Shown piece by piece: positions 10,106-21,850 of a DNA stretch of 64,000 bases; position 1 is the first letter of the stretch; the number at the start of each line of letters is the position of its first letter. The notes under the pieces were generated by a model. The model was not told where the DNA came from. It saw only the letters and a program-made list of their open reading frames with translations, and did no database searches. This stretch comes from Acheta domesticus. Its lineage: Eukaryota > Arthropoda > Insecta > Orthoptera > Gryllidae. Location of the stretch: contig JAHLJT010008756.1 of assembly GCA_031308135.1 (NCBI GenBank), positions 101,148,510-101,212,509 of the forward strand, in the 5' to 3' direction. Both the position numbers and the translations under genes were made by a program.

Positions 10106-12740
10106 CATGTTGGTATTCCAGTTGCCCCTTAGAGCGTTGTCAATAGTTTTGTTAGTTTTATGGAATCGCAAAACTTTGCTTTTCACAATACTGATATATT
10201 TGTAAGAAATAAATTAAAGTTGCTGTGTAAGAGCTGGAACATCTCACCAACAAGTTTCTACAACGGAAAAATCTTAATGTAACTTGAACCACATGGTTGC
10301 CGACCTAATAGTCCTTTGAAAATGTATAGCACCATCAAATGAGGAACATATTATTCTTTTCTCTAAAACTACTCAATTTATGCGCTTTTCAAGTAAAAAT
10401 TAATGTTGTGATAGTAAAAAGTAACAATTTTCACGTTCTTATTGTCCAACAATCATTGAAAAAATCCAATAATCAAGCACATTTATCCAGCTCTTCCTAA
10501 TACTGCTTTAACCCTAAATTACACAAGCGTCGCCTGTCGGACGACAAATACATTGTCTTGAAATTGTTGAAAGTGTTGTTCTGAACATTTATCAGTATTA
10601 ATGGGACGACAGCGATCATAGCAAAGATCGCATGACAAGGTACTACTAAACACGCTTCTCAAAAGCCATGTGTGGACAGCACCAAGCAAGGGTGTGCCGT
10701 GAAAGTCAAGTTCTTTAGGTGTATCTACACTGTTCCCAATTTGGTCCATAGCATCTTCATCCAAATTCCGTCGCCTCCAGACGTTTCAAAATAAATTCCT
10801 CAGAAGATTAACCAATTTAGCGTGGTTTTTACGCGATTCACAAATGCACCTAAATCTCTGTATTCTTACAATTCTCATTCGCCCATGACCTAAACACTGC
10901 CTTCTTCCGCAGACTACAATCTGTCCCAAAAGCATAATCCATTTCACTAGGAAGAATCTCCTCACTCTTCTCGAGAATCCACAAAACCTTCCCCAGAGAT
11001 CATATGACCTGGTGGCAGTTCCCTTTTAATTCCTTGCTCTCCATAACAACTCTTATTTTCTTTTGTATTAGCCATTACCCAAACACCCACTAATAATTTC
11101 ACATCATCCCTATAAACTCCTCTCTCGCAGACCCCCAGTTGGATGATTCTGCATTATTGTAAAATTCCCTGTAACTAACCTACGGAAACCACACATAAAA
11201 GCCAAAGGTTGATCAGTGAAAGTTTTTAAAACACACTCTAGTGAGAGTATCAGAAAATATCCATAGTGTATTTGCGTAACTGGAGAACTCCATTTTACGA
11301 CCCTCAAACTTTTTTAACTATTATGCGTCAACGTGACTGCAAACGTTAACACAAATAGTTTTGTACAGAATCCAGATCATACATTGAAACGTTATGATTT
11401 GTACATTTTTATGGTTTTAATTAATGAAAATAAAAAGATAACTATCAGCTGCAAGTTAAAATTAAAGTTCATATAATTGTTGATCGCATATCCTTCTAAT
11501 TCCAGGGTGATCACACCCCCAAATGATAAAACTGGGTATATTGATGACTCAGAACGAGACTGGAGAGTTTATAAATCTAAATCTGAATATTTCATCTCGT
11601 CGGAAGAGGGATTGTCTTTAGTGAAGAGGCGAAAATATTAATAAAAATATTGATTTTATGCAAAATGATAAAAATACTTCTGAGACTTCAATTTTAATAG
11701 TCATGTACCGAATATCAGCTTCCTCTTACATCGGAACTTATTTTCCGAAATGAAATTTGACCAATTAAAAAAATTATGTAATATCAAGAAGAGATTCAGG
11801 TTGTTTGTAGTATACCCATGAGGAATAAAAAAAGAGGAATGTATTTTTGCAATCGTTTTCAACGTGAACTTTTCTTCAAACTGACATAAAAACTAAAAGT
11901 GAAAGAACTAAAGTAAATTTATTAAAAGTTTGCAGCAACTAAAATTTAATTGTTTTGAACTCCATTATGTTTCTCCGCAGTAATTCTCGGAAAATTCGAA
12001 TACTTCATTTTCGTAACTCAAAATAATTGGCAGTAATTTTTTTCTCAATTATCTCTAAAGAGTAATCAGCACGAAAATAAAGGATGTACTACATTGAATA
12101 AGTTAGCTCTGAGAGCAAGTGCGGGTACGGATGGTTGTAAAATGCAAATGATTACTTTTACATATGTTTTCAGACAGTGTTGACGAGATATGAGAGGAAC
12201 GCGCCGAGATATGTAGTACACACTGCGCTAGAATTATTAAGATTCGGCAATTGCAATTCCACTCTTCAATTTATACAAAACGTTGCCCAATATATGGAAA
12301 TTACATAAACATTTTAATTAATAATAAACATTATATATCCATGCATAGTCCCCCGTTGTCATATAAGGATATAATGACCACTACTTACCTAGGAAAATGC
12401 AAATTTGCTGGCTAATTATTACTTAAATTATTTGAAACGAAATCCAATTTCAAAATTATTCTTTAAAACAGAGTTAAAAAATTATTCATGAACTTGATCA
12501 GTTTACACCCGTATTAATTAACTTTATTTCTCGCTCCAAAGAAACAAAATTAATTAAAAACCGGCTTTTTATTTATTTTTAATCAGCAGGCAGCCATAAC
12601 TGAATTACAGAAATAATGTTTTATTGTTATATATGGATACGAATTATAGTTTCTGAATTACGGATATATATTACACAAAGTTATTTAAAATTTTCTTTCA
12701 ACTGGAATTCTGCGATGTTTTCATTCGCGTATTTAAGGGT
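10106..12740. other. AT-rich, no gene seen
   Basis: About 2.6 kb with no element end or tandem repeat recognised. A minus-strand open frame of 81 codons (10519-10764) has no domain I know and no clear splice context. Confidence 0.45.
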
Positions 12741-15700
12741 TGTTATCTTGTGGGTGGCGGCGATGATGGAGTAAGATTACATGGAGGAGAAATGACATCA
12801 TGGGGAATCAGCATTTATTAACCCATGGGTGGAGTGATGTTTTCCCAGTGGAATGGTGGTGAGACGCTAGGTCTATAGAATGAGTTAAAGAATTGAAGAA
12901 AGTTAAAGGAAAATGATCGTTTTTGTGTCATTCTACGCATTTTAAGTTGCGATTGGTAGAGAATGTCATGAAGGCTTCTTAACATTTACGGGAGATACAG
13001 TATTATTTGGTTCATTGTATTAGTCAATAGTTGTTCAATGGTGTTTTGCAAAAGAGATGCAACTGAAGTTAAGAGAGGTTGAATATCAAGGGCAATAAAT
13101 GAAATCGTTTTTTAGGAAAGAGAGATTTCCAGAGATTGCACATATGTTATTCCATCTCGAGGGCAAGATCCATTTGTATTAATAATGTTTGGTGCATACG
13201 GTAAGTGTAGAGATTGTGGCGTGCTGAGAAAGCAGGGAGTGTAAGAAATTCCGCTGGAAAACATGTTGCAGTTATTTCTCCTGATATGTTCGTGGAAGAA
13301 TGTAATGTGGGAGATTGGTGTGATGTCAGTGGATGCGACTGATGCACTGCATCCCCTTCTTTATTCGATTGGTTTTACGATTTCTAATCTTTACAACATA
13401 TATGTTTCAGTTTCTCTATGCAAAAATATATTGTTCTTTGTTTGGGCGCTTCAGACCACTGTATTGGTTATAGTACCTGGTTTTGTAACACTGTGGCTCT
13501 CGCATAAGAGAGTGAGATCCGTTTCCTACGTTCTATTATGCTGCAAGGCCAGTGACTTTCGAGTAGGTGGCCTGTTGGGAATATGGACTTACAATCACGT
13601 AACTGATGCTATTCTGCAAACGCATCTGGTACACGAAGTCTCGTCTCCAATAATTTCATTTTTTGGCCTCCAGGCGCGATAGCATAAGGACCCTGGCGGA
13701 AGCTGTTCAAATTTTCTTCACCAGGGGGAGTTGCTTATGTAGCAGATAAACAACTTAAATAGTACGAGTATAACTTTTTCTTCAAGCTTCTAGACATTGC
13801 CTAGTTGATAACGTGGGTCCATGGCTTCGTGGGGGTCTGAATTTTAACAAAGTTTCACGCATGCTTGTCTGTTGTAACATGTTGCTTGTCTGTTAGCACT
13901 GGCAACTCTAGCAAACGTCGCTGCTCTGGGTCAATAGGTGAAGGCCATCGGCCACTGCGTTGTCGATGGTGAGAGGTTATGCCTAAAATTAGTTATACTT
14001 GGCAACTTTTGACATTGTGGATCTCTAACGATTTCCGACACGGAATGTCCCATGTGAGCAGCTCCAAGTTTCGCGTTCCAATTCTGTTAATTCCCGTACT
14101 TCGGCCATAATCACGGCCTATATCTTATGTACGGGATACTAATGCCATCTATATATTTGCATATTGCTATCCTATGACTTTTGTCACCTCTGTGTTCTTT
14201 GATGACGGAAGAGAAGAGAGATGTCTCATAGGACGTCGAGATGTTCAAGATCTGTAGAAAAATTAGGCGCGCGCCTTTGTTTTGTGATTTATTTCCAGAC
14301 TTTCAGAAGCGCAGTTATCGTTGGTAACTCCTTAGGAAATAGGCGCTGCGTCCAATGATGTGGTTTTGTGCATTTACGCAGTAATGTTGGTGACGGAAAT
14401 TTATTTTAGTAAGGTAAGCCCGAAATCCTGTCAATTTGGGCATTGCAATAGTCCGCGATGGCGTCTTCCAGCTTCCTCTTTGATGATGTAGTGTAAACAT
14501 AGTTTGAATTACATTATTTCTTCGATTTTTCCTGGCTCTTCTATCAGAACTACCACCCCGAAAAGTTAGTAATAATGATTTGTTAATCCTGTACACATTT
14601 CTGAGAATTCAACTTTTCCAGTATTGTTATTTCAGGAATAGTCGCTGCAAGTTTCAAATAATTTATGATAGTTTGTTTCTAGGCAACATTTAAGTACAAT
14701 ATTTAAATGCTTTTTTCCTTAAACTGTGAAATGTGAAGTTGCAAAAGTAACAACGAGTGATTAAAAGTAATGTTTTGTTAATGATTTTTGGGTTATGATT
14801 TTGTTTATCAACTGTGATGTTTGTATTTATGTAGGTTCTTGCAGAATATAGATAGCATATGTTATTCTATAGAAGTATTATTATTTTCTGTAATAGCGAG
14901 AAGAATTTCCGAGCCCATGAAGAAGATCAATAATTACATGCGTAAATATTGCACCGACGATATGCGGCCTATACAACTCGCTCAATAAAATTTTAATCTT
15001 GACCGGACTACCTCTAACATTATTAGTATTTCAATATATAAATAATTAATGGTAGCGAAAAAGAAGAGGAAAGGTCGGTCAGACATGTTATTTTCCGATT
15101 TTCCCGACTAATGAACAGAGCACTTGACGCTTGGACTGGTAGCATCATCAACCGAAAAAAAAACACCAAAATGACACGCACGTGCACTAATTCCCAGACA
15201 AATCCGCGCACTTCACTTCCACCTCCACTCACACTTCACTCACACTTACTTCTTGCCACTTCCTCCGTAAGGCACCTCCAAGTTTTGCAACGCCTGAACT
15301 GTAGAGCCAGAACTGCAGAAAGTCGAGTTATCAAACCTCCCTTTTCGTGATATATTTTATATTCATACGGGTACTATAGCTACCTTTTATTCTTTTTGAA
15401 TACTTCCGCACGGAAAGAAAACTTTCACTGAAAGGGATTCCACTGTAAATTCAAAAGGGGCTCGCAATTCAACCATAAAAACTACATGTAACTAATACAG
15501 AATGAATTCTACAAATGCATAGTTCAATAAACATAGAGAAAACAGCCCATACACACGGGTTCAAAAGAAATAAAGCGCCACAGAAAATGGCAAATATTCA
15601 TCTTTTTTCGTCATCAAACAGCCACACAAAGCTAGGCGATTCTTAAAAAAGAAAGTATTTCACCGAGGGATGAAAGCCTTTTCTCCTGTTTTATGCGATT

Positions 15701-15824
15701 TCGTCGAAGCGCGAACGATCTTTGTGTCCCAAAATTTCCCACAACAAAGGGAGAAATTTCTGGGGTGCTCGGTAATGATCTACGAAGAAGGAGAAACGAG
15801 GAGATGCGTTCTCGTTAGCAATGG
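12741..15824. other. Mixed-composition DNA, no gene established
   Basis: Except for the open frame at 13263-13682, I found nothing firm. There are GA-rich and GT-rich passages at 12750-13150. Open frames near 14315-14596 (minus) and 15691-15930 have no recognisable domains. The right end passes into the G-rich minisatellite. Confidence 0.4.
13263..13682 (+). other. Open frame with hydrophobic segments, unproven
   Basis: A 139-codon frame in AT-moderate sequence, with strongly hydrophobic stretches around residues 1-10, 58-80 and 85-95, and 'WALQTTVLVIVPGFVTLW' as the clearest membrane-like segment. An acceptor-like 'tatatgtttcag' ends at 13409 and a donor-like 'gtgaga' starts near 13510, so a short exon could lie inside. 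Insect chemoreceptor exons can look like this, but I see no family signature. Chance is the simpler explanation. Confidence 0.15.
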
Positions 15825-16690
15825 GCAAAGGGGTGGGGCGGGGGCGGCGCGGGGTGAGGGGCGAGACGGGGTGCAAGGGAGCGGAGCGGGACGGGAGCGA
15901 GAGCGGGATGGGGCGGGGCGCGGCGGGTGAGGCGAGAAGGGACGGGGAGAAGCGTGGCGGGGAGAGGCGTGGTGGGGAGGGGCGGAGCAGAGAGGAGCGG
16001 GGCGGGGAGGAGCGGGGGCGGGGAGGAGCGGGGCGGGGTGGAGCGGGCGGGGAGGAGCGGGGCGGGAGGAGCGGGGCGGGGAGAGGGGGCGGGGAGGGGC
16101 GCAAGGGAGCGGATCGGGACGGGGCGGGGCGGGGAAGGGCGCGGCGGGGAGGGGCGGGGAAGGGCGCGGGCGGGGAGGGGCGGGGAGGGGCGGGGAGGGG
16201 CGGGGAGGGGCGGGGAGGGGCGGGGAGGGGCGGGGGAGGGGCGGGGGGAGGGGCGGGGAGGGGCGGGGAGGGGCGGGGAGGGGCGGGGAGGGGCGGGGAG
16301 GGGCGGGGAGGGGGCGGGGAGGGGCGCGGCGGGTAAGGGTGGAGTGCAGAGGGAAGGGACGGGGAGAGGCGTGGTGGGAGAAGCGAGGCGGGGAGAGGCA
16401 TGGCTGGGAGGGTCGTGGCGGAGAGAGGCGTGGCAGAGACGAGCGTGGCGGGGAGGGAGGGGGCGGGGTGAGACGGAGCGAGGCGGGAGATGGCGGAGAG
16501 GGAAGGGGCGGGGAGAGGCGGGGAGGGGATCGGGAAGGAGCGGGGAGGGGCGGGAGGGGGCGGGTGGGGCGGGAGGGGGCTGGTGGGCGGGACGGGGTGG
16601 GGAGTGGCGGGACGGGGTGGGGAGGGGCGGGAGGGTGGGAAAGGGACAGCGCGGGTCGGGGCGGCGCGGGCGGAACGGAGCAGGGCGGGG
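15825..16690. repeat. G-rich minisatellite (GGGGCGGGGA)n
   Basis: About 860 bp with almost no C or T except in GGGGC contexts on the plus strand. The cleanest parts are 10-bp units at 16171-16230 (six units) and 16252-16320 (about seven). Flanks are degenerate versions of the same motif. Long open frames (arginine/glycine on plus, proline-rich on minus) exist in every frame and are artefacts. The units match GC-box (Sp1/KLF-type) sequence and contain runs of four Gs, so G-quadruplexes are expected. Confidence 0.9.
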
Positions 16691-16805
16691 GGACTCGTTA
16701 TCATCGCAGCCATCTGCACCGCCTGCGCCCGGGTGAGCGACTTGCCCGCCGTGCGGCGGCCGCCGCGCGCGGTAACGAGTCACGCGACGCGACTCTTCGC
16801 GGGTT
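16691..16805. other. CpG-rich shoulder with donor-like site
   Basis: Next to the minisatellite the sequence becomes balanced CpG-rich DNA ('gtgcggcggccgccg'). A short plus-strand frame rich in alanine and isoleucine ends at a donor-like 'cccgg|gtgagcg' near 16731. A first exon is possible but unsupported by an acceptor partner. Confidence 0.25.
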
Positions 16806-17128
16806 CTTATGCTAAATGCTTCCCTGTCATTTTGTAACGCGGCTAATGCGAAAGGAATTAGAGGAGGTTATTAATTTGTGGCATGTTTGCAATGGCTTGT
16901 TTTGTAGATTAGTTTCTTTAATGTCTTCTTTTTCATGAGTGATTATTTCTCGTTATAACTGAAATAACTTCTTGGGTCCATTAACTGTGCTTATAATTTC
17001 TCTATTTTTTTGGCTTCATTTAAAAAATGAATATACAGTTTTATTTAATGTTCAGCAGTTTCGTAAAATATCAGTCGAAGAAGATTACGAGGTTTGAAGT
17101 AATATCTATTACAGTACATAAACTTTCA
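16806..17128. other. AT-rich, no gene seen
   Basis: About 320 bp of AT-rich DNA between the GC-rich tract and the piggyBac element. Nothing recognised. Confidence 0.5.
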
Positions 17129-17132
17129 TTAA

Positions 17133-18104
17133 CCCTTATCCGGGCAACCGGGGTCCATTGAATTCAGAAGCAAAATTTTCAAAATGTTTGTGAAAAATAT
17201 CCAAGGTATGAGGAAAATGTTTTGTTTCCTACAGTGTTTTTTAAATGAACGCGCAACCATTTTAAGAAAGCGTTACTGAATAATAAATGTAAAACAAATT
17301 TTGTCTTTTGTCAGCCGCAAGCGGGCAAGCTGGGCCCATTGCACCCAGGTCTCGTAATTTGCGTATAATATTGCATTTTATAGTTTTGTTAGGTCGATTA
17401 CTTGATGACTACTTCGTGCCCAAGGGCCCAATGGATGTCGGGTTACACAACATCTTTCCATCGGGAAGTTATCTGACACTACGTGTGAGCGATTCTAAGA
17501 TCGACGCCTTCGTAGACAGTATTGCCGCTGATTAGAATGTAGCCGAGTCAGAGGAGAGAATTTTTGAAGTCGTGTGCGGTCCAGGTCTTGTGGGAAAACT
17601 GCACAGCGATAGAAATGTTCAGACCGTGACTGAATGTTAGAAAATATAAGATCATACGATTGTTTATTGTTGATATCGCAAAGAATTCGGTTCGTACCCA
17701 AATGTAAGGAGACAGTCAAACATGACAGAATAACAAGCGTCACCTGTCAATCACACACATTTTCGGGAAAGAAACAGCTTCCGTAACTCATAAAATGCGT
17801 AACAATGCCAAAAAAGATGTCATTTGTGCCCTCGGGAAAGAAGAAGGAAACAAAGAGATATAGCATCTGTTCAAAACCTGTCTGTAATGAGCATACCCAG
17901 GTTAACTGTGTGTGCGAACTGTAACAAGAGAAAAACTGTTTAAAAAACAAATCTAAAGGATGAAACAACTATATTAGAGTGTTTTCTATCATTATCCAAG
18001 TCCAAAATGTCCACCTGTAAACATAATTACATCTCAGACACTCCTGGGTCCGTTAGACCCAGTTTGCCCGGTTACGTCATTAAAATTGGTAGCCACGAAA
18101 AGGG
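17133..18104 (+). mobile_element. piggyBac-type element, internally deleted (972 bp)
   Basis: Both sides carry TTAA (17129-17132 and 18105-18108), the piggyBac target duplication. The ends are 'cccttatccgggcaac' and, read inward from the right, 'cccttttcgtggc', so the element begins CCCTT and ends AAGGG. Sub-terminal GGGCAA/TTGCCC blocks occur near 17140, 17327 and 18063, the last as 'gacccagtttgcccgg'. Full piggyBac elements are about 2.3-3 kb, so most of the transposase is gone, but a C-terminal remnant remains. The 5' retained part includes an acidic-looking stretch ending 'IDAFVDSIAAD' that may be an N-terminal relic. Confidence 0.8.
17805..17924 (+). pseudogene. piggyBac transposase C-terminal cysteine-rich remnant
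   Basis: A short open stretch of 39 codons ends at a TAA 180 bp before the right end of the element, where the transposase should stop. It is lysine-rich and then reads 'ICSKPVCNEHTQVNCVCEL', which fits the C-terminal cysteine-rich domain of piggyBac transposases (cysteines with an EH pair). The first cysteine of the usual CxxC appears replaced by tyrosine. No catalytic aspartate region is present, so it cannot encode an active enzyme. Orientation agrees with the element's ends. Confidence 0.65.
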
Positions 18105-18108
18105 TTAA

Positions 18109-20354
18109 GTTATTTGAATGTAAAGTTGCACCAGGTGCTATTAACACTAATTGTAGCAAGATGGATTGAAAAGTATTGTTTTAATTGCTGAAATTGTTTT
18201 ATTTGTTAACTGATTTTCAATGCACTTTTTGTACCCGAGAGCTACGTCTTTGTACCCACAGATCTACAGTACACCACAGATACAGTATATACAATACTCC
18301 ACAGATATACATCTATAGATTTGTGGTCTTCTCTAAGAATGCACTATTTACTTTTGACATACTATCCGTACTCTCCCATACACATCTGCCAACATGTGTC
18401 TAATCAGGAAAATCAGTTACAGAAGAAATCTGCTGCATATTCTCGATACCAGCAAGTAACAGAAAATCACGATGAACTCAACGCTGCATGAAATCATTGA
18501 CGTTCCTCGATCGGTTATGCAGCGTTTGAGCCCTCAGCTCTAGCATGTCACCGCCAGCACGCACTTAGTCACAAAAAACGAGACATTGCAGCACTTTGCA
18601 GTCCCGAAGGTGAAAGAGAATACCACGTTTTGACGATGATGTGAAAGTTGCTATTGAATCCTAGTATTGACAACCACCACCAGAATTCTTCTCCGGGGGA
18701 TATGCTCCACTGTTCACGCGTTGGCGCAGTTATGTGGAAAGGGAAGGAGGGAAAATGTAAAAAAAGAATATGATGTGTAATGAAAAGTGCATTACCTAAA
18801 ACAACGGTCCACGGACCACTGTGATATAATTTTAACGGTCTGCAATTAAAATTAAGATATTATTGAAATTTGCTGAGCTCATTTAATATTTTTTTAAGAA
18901 AAAATGTCTTATATTTATTATTATTAATCAATTTTAACAAGAGTATTATATTGTGAATTAATTTGTTACAAAATACCTCTGTGATTAGCAAAAATCTTTC
19001 TCAAAGGTGGTGTGTCCGTCTGGGTTGCGTAGGAACTTTACACTCTTGGAAGTATGAGAAAGTTGTCGCGTTTGGACCAACACCTAAATCGGAACGTACA
19101 CGAATTTCTATTCGTAAGAGCATTTACATTATGCAAGTTGTCTCTAATGATTGTAGTTGCTCTAGTTGGACAATTTTTTAAGAATAGTATGCATTTTAAT
19201 GCACAGGATTAGTCTTGCAGAGTGTTTGTGGAGTGTTTTACTATTTATGTTTATGTGCTGTATATCGTTCACCATTATGTGGAAAGGAGGTAAGAAATTG
19301 CAATTTTTTTGCTTCACTTTACAAATTTGTGTGGAAGCTAATTAAGAATATAAATATACTTCATACGCGCATAGTAATACTAATGTTACTCTTTAAGTAG
19401 TTGTGAAAAATGTCCCCAATATTTGGACGAGTTGTCAAAATTGAACCACGAAATGTTGCTTTGATTCGATCAGTCTATCTTAGAAGGTTGGCAAGCATTA
19501 TTTTATATTTTCTTACGCGTAATAAGAAGGCAATTAATGAAATATATGTAAAAAGAACGTGATATTGTGAAGATCTGACAGTTGGTGGAGAAAAAATTGA
19601 ATCCATTTCCGGACAGATAGAGAAAATGGTAATGAATAATCCTCTTCCCATTATTCTATCAATAATTACATCATACAAAGTAAAAACAATTTTTAATAAG
19701 ACGGTTGACGAGTTTTCCTCAAGCGTCAACTATTGGGATCTATGGGAAAAAGAGTAAAAGGCAGTTTTAATGAACAGCTCATCCAAACAGCAATTAGGAC
19801 AATCGAAAAGGCAATGCACCGATTTAAAGTAAATACAAAAGGTTCTCGTCAGAAAGTCACAAAGAAAATCTCGATGATAATGAATCTTCGGCATGTGGAA
19901 AGAGAAAGGGAAAAGATATGATAAAATATCTGGGATGTAGATTATAGGTTTACACTTGGTGTATTAAAATGAAATTTTGTGCATAAGTTGCAGATATGAA
20001 ATCTAATATTGCCACCAAAATTAGTACAGTACTTAATTATTCATTTATGAAGTACTAATACGTAGTTATTCTTCTGATTTGAAGGATATTAACGTTGATA
20101 GGAAAGTTAAGTTTAAATTTGAAATTACTTCTTCGAAATATTACCATGATCATTAGAATAAGGTGAGAAAATCATTAAATATGTAAGTGATTGGAATTTC
20201 ATTGACATTTTTGTAAGAAATGAATGAATCAATGAATTCAACTAAGTGATTTTTACTTTCCCGTATACGTACGTATATACGGAGTAATATACGTAGTATA
20301 GGGAAAGTTATGTAATGCTGCGCGAAACAATTGCGAATTTTCGCCAGAAAAAAA
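18109..20354. other. AT-rich, no gene seen
   Basis: About 2.2 kb. Small repeats such as 'ccacagatatac'-like words near 18255-18315 occur. No transposon ends, RNA gene or exon was recognised. Confidence 0.45.
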
Positions 20355-21850
20355 TTCATTGCCGGGCCGTGATAAAGAAAAAGTGGATAAATCCAGTTGC
20401 TAAATAAGAAAAAAATCCCCTAACACGTAGTGTACCCAGAAACCCTCTTTTGTGCATCCTTGAAACCGAAAAACCAATTGAAAGGAAAACGTCCGTCTGT
20501 TCGTCCGTCCGACAGTCCGTCTGTGAACACTGCTAGCGCCTAAACCATACATACGATTTCTTCCAAATGGATATTCCCCGGTCGATCTGGTTCGAGTCAA
20601 TGTTTTGAACATTCTGTAAAATTTAGGGTACTTTAAATGAAGCTTTCCGGACATTTTCAAAATTTTCTCAAAAAACGGCTCCAAATTTTTTCTTTAAATT
20701 TCTTGTAAGAACAGAGTAAAATGCACTTATTAGGTGGCATAGGTCTGATTTTCCTGGTTAATATGAATTTTCGACAATTGCAAAAGTTTGAATTTTATTT
20801 GGCGTCTTCCTCCAACTACAAATTGCAGATAGAGATTTTTCCTTCAAATTAAATTTGTTCTTCATAGCAAGTTTTTTCTTTAGGGTCATGTACATATTTT
20901 TGAAAATTTTATTACTTTTCGCGCAATATTGCGTGTAATATGTGCAATTTGAAAAAAATACAAAAACAAGATTTTCTCAAAAACGGTTCCAAATTTGTGC
21001 TTCACACTTTTGGTAGGGGTAGTGATAGATGTACTCTACGAGACGACATAAACTCCGTATCAGTCTATTCATTTGTTTTTTCAAAAATTGCAAAAATGTA
21101 ATTTTTTATTTTTCTCTCACGTCGTTAATATTTGCATTAATGGTGATTTTTTGACATTATTATATTTAAAACTTAAAGTGCTTTAAATAATCTCAAGTAA
21201 AGTTTCTCGGAAACGCAACGGTTTTCTATGAAAAGAAGCTCAAAATTCCGCATTTTCAGAAACGCTCAAACGCCATTTTCTCATCAATGGCTGAAAATTT
21301 TTTCTTCAACATTTTGGAACGGGTAGTGCTAATTGAACTCTTTAATGTGACGCAAAGTCCATTTGGCGTAATTTCTTTTGTTTTTCAAAAATTACATTTG
21401 TGTAATTTTTGAAAGATCTCTCACATTTTTAATATGCACATTTCCAGCAATTTGTAAACACTATTGAATTTGTGAATTAATTCTTCAAATCACTTCAAAT
21501 GACTTCAAATGAAGTTTTTTGAAAACTCAAAAATTGTCTGTGAAAATGAGCTTTAAATTTTGCATTTTTAGTAACGCTTAGGAGCAATTTCCTTAAAAAC
21601 GGCTACAAATTTTTGAAGGTAAATTGCCATATACAACTAGGTTTTTGTGTTCTTTAATATTTTAAAATTAATATTTCCGTTCTACCATTAGGAAACCGAA
21701 AAATTAAGAAAATGTCAAAAACATGTAATTTGGGCGGCGATAGATGCAGCTGGCACGAGTATATGACAATTCCAAATAGCTAGCAGAGACCGAAGGAAAT
21801 AGAAAACTAATACGGGAAAGTCTGTGCTATTCTGTAGCTCCACTAGTTCT
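20355..21850 (+). repeat. Family D repeat, near full length
   Basis: The longest copy, about 1.5 kb. The order is: 'gataaagaaaaagtggata', 'cctaacacgtagtgta', 'ccgtctgttcgtccgtccg', 'atggatattccccggtcgat', 'ctcaaaaaacggctcc', repeated 'ttttctcaaaaacgg' themes, 'gggtagtgctaattgaact', 'gaaatagaaaactaatacg', and the 3' end 'gtgctattctgtagctcc' then 'actagttc'. Several internal segments repeat the same 'caaaattgcaaaa..gtaattt' theme, as if built from a degenerate shorter unit. No open frame is conserved between copies, so it looks non-autonomous. The superfamily is unclear. Confidence 0.7.

Noticed and set aside
10519..10764. 81-codon minus-strand frame as a gene or exon
   Set aside because: No domain recognised and no convincing splice sites. 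Length is within chance expectation for the region.
15691..16837. Open frames of 115-342 codons on both strands
   Set aside because: They lie in the GGGGCGGGGA minisatellite. Every phase is open, and the products are simple arginine/glycine or proline strings, so this is composition, not coding.
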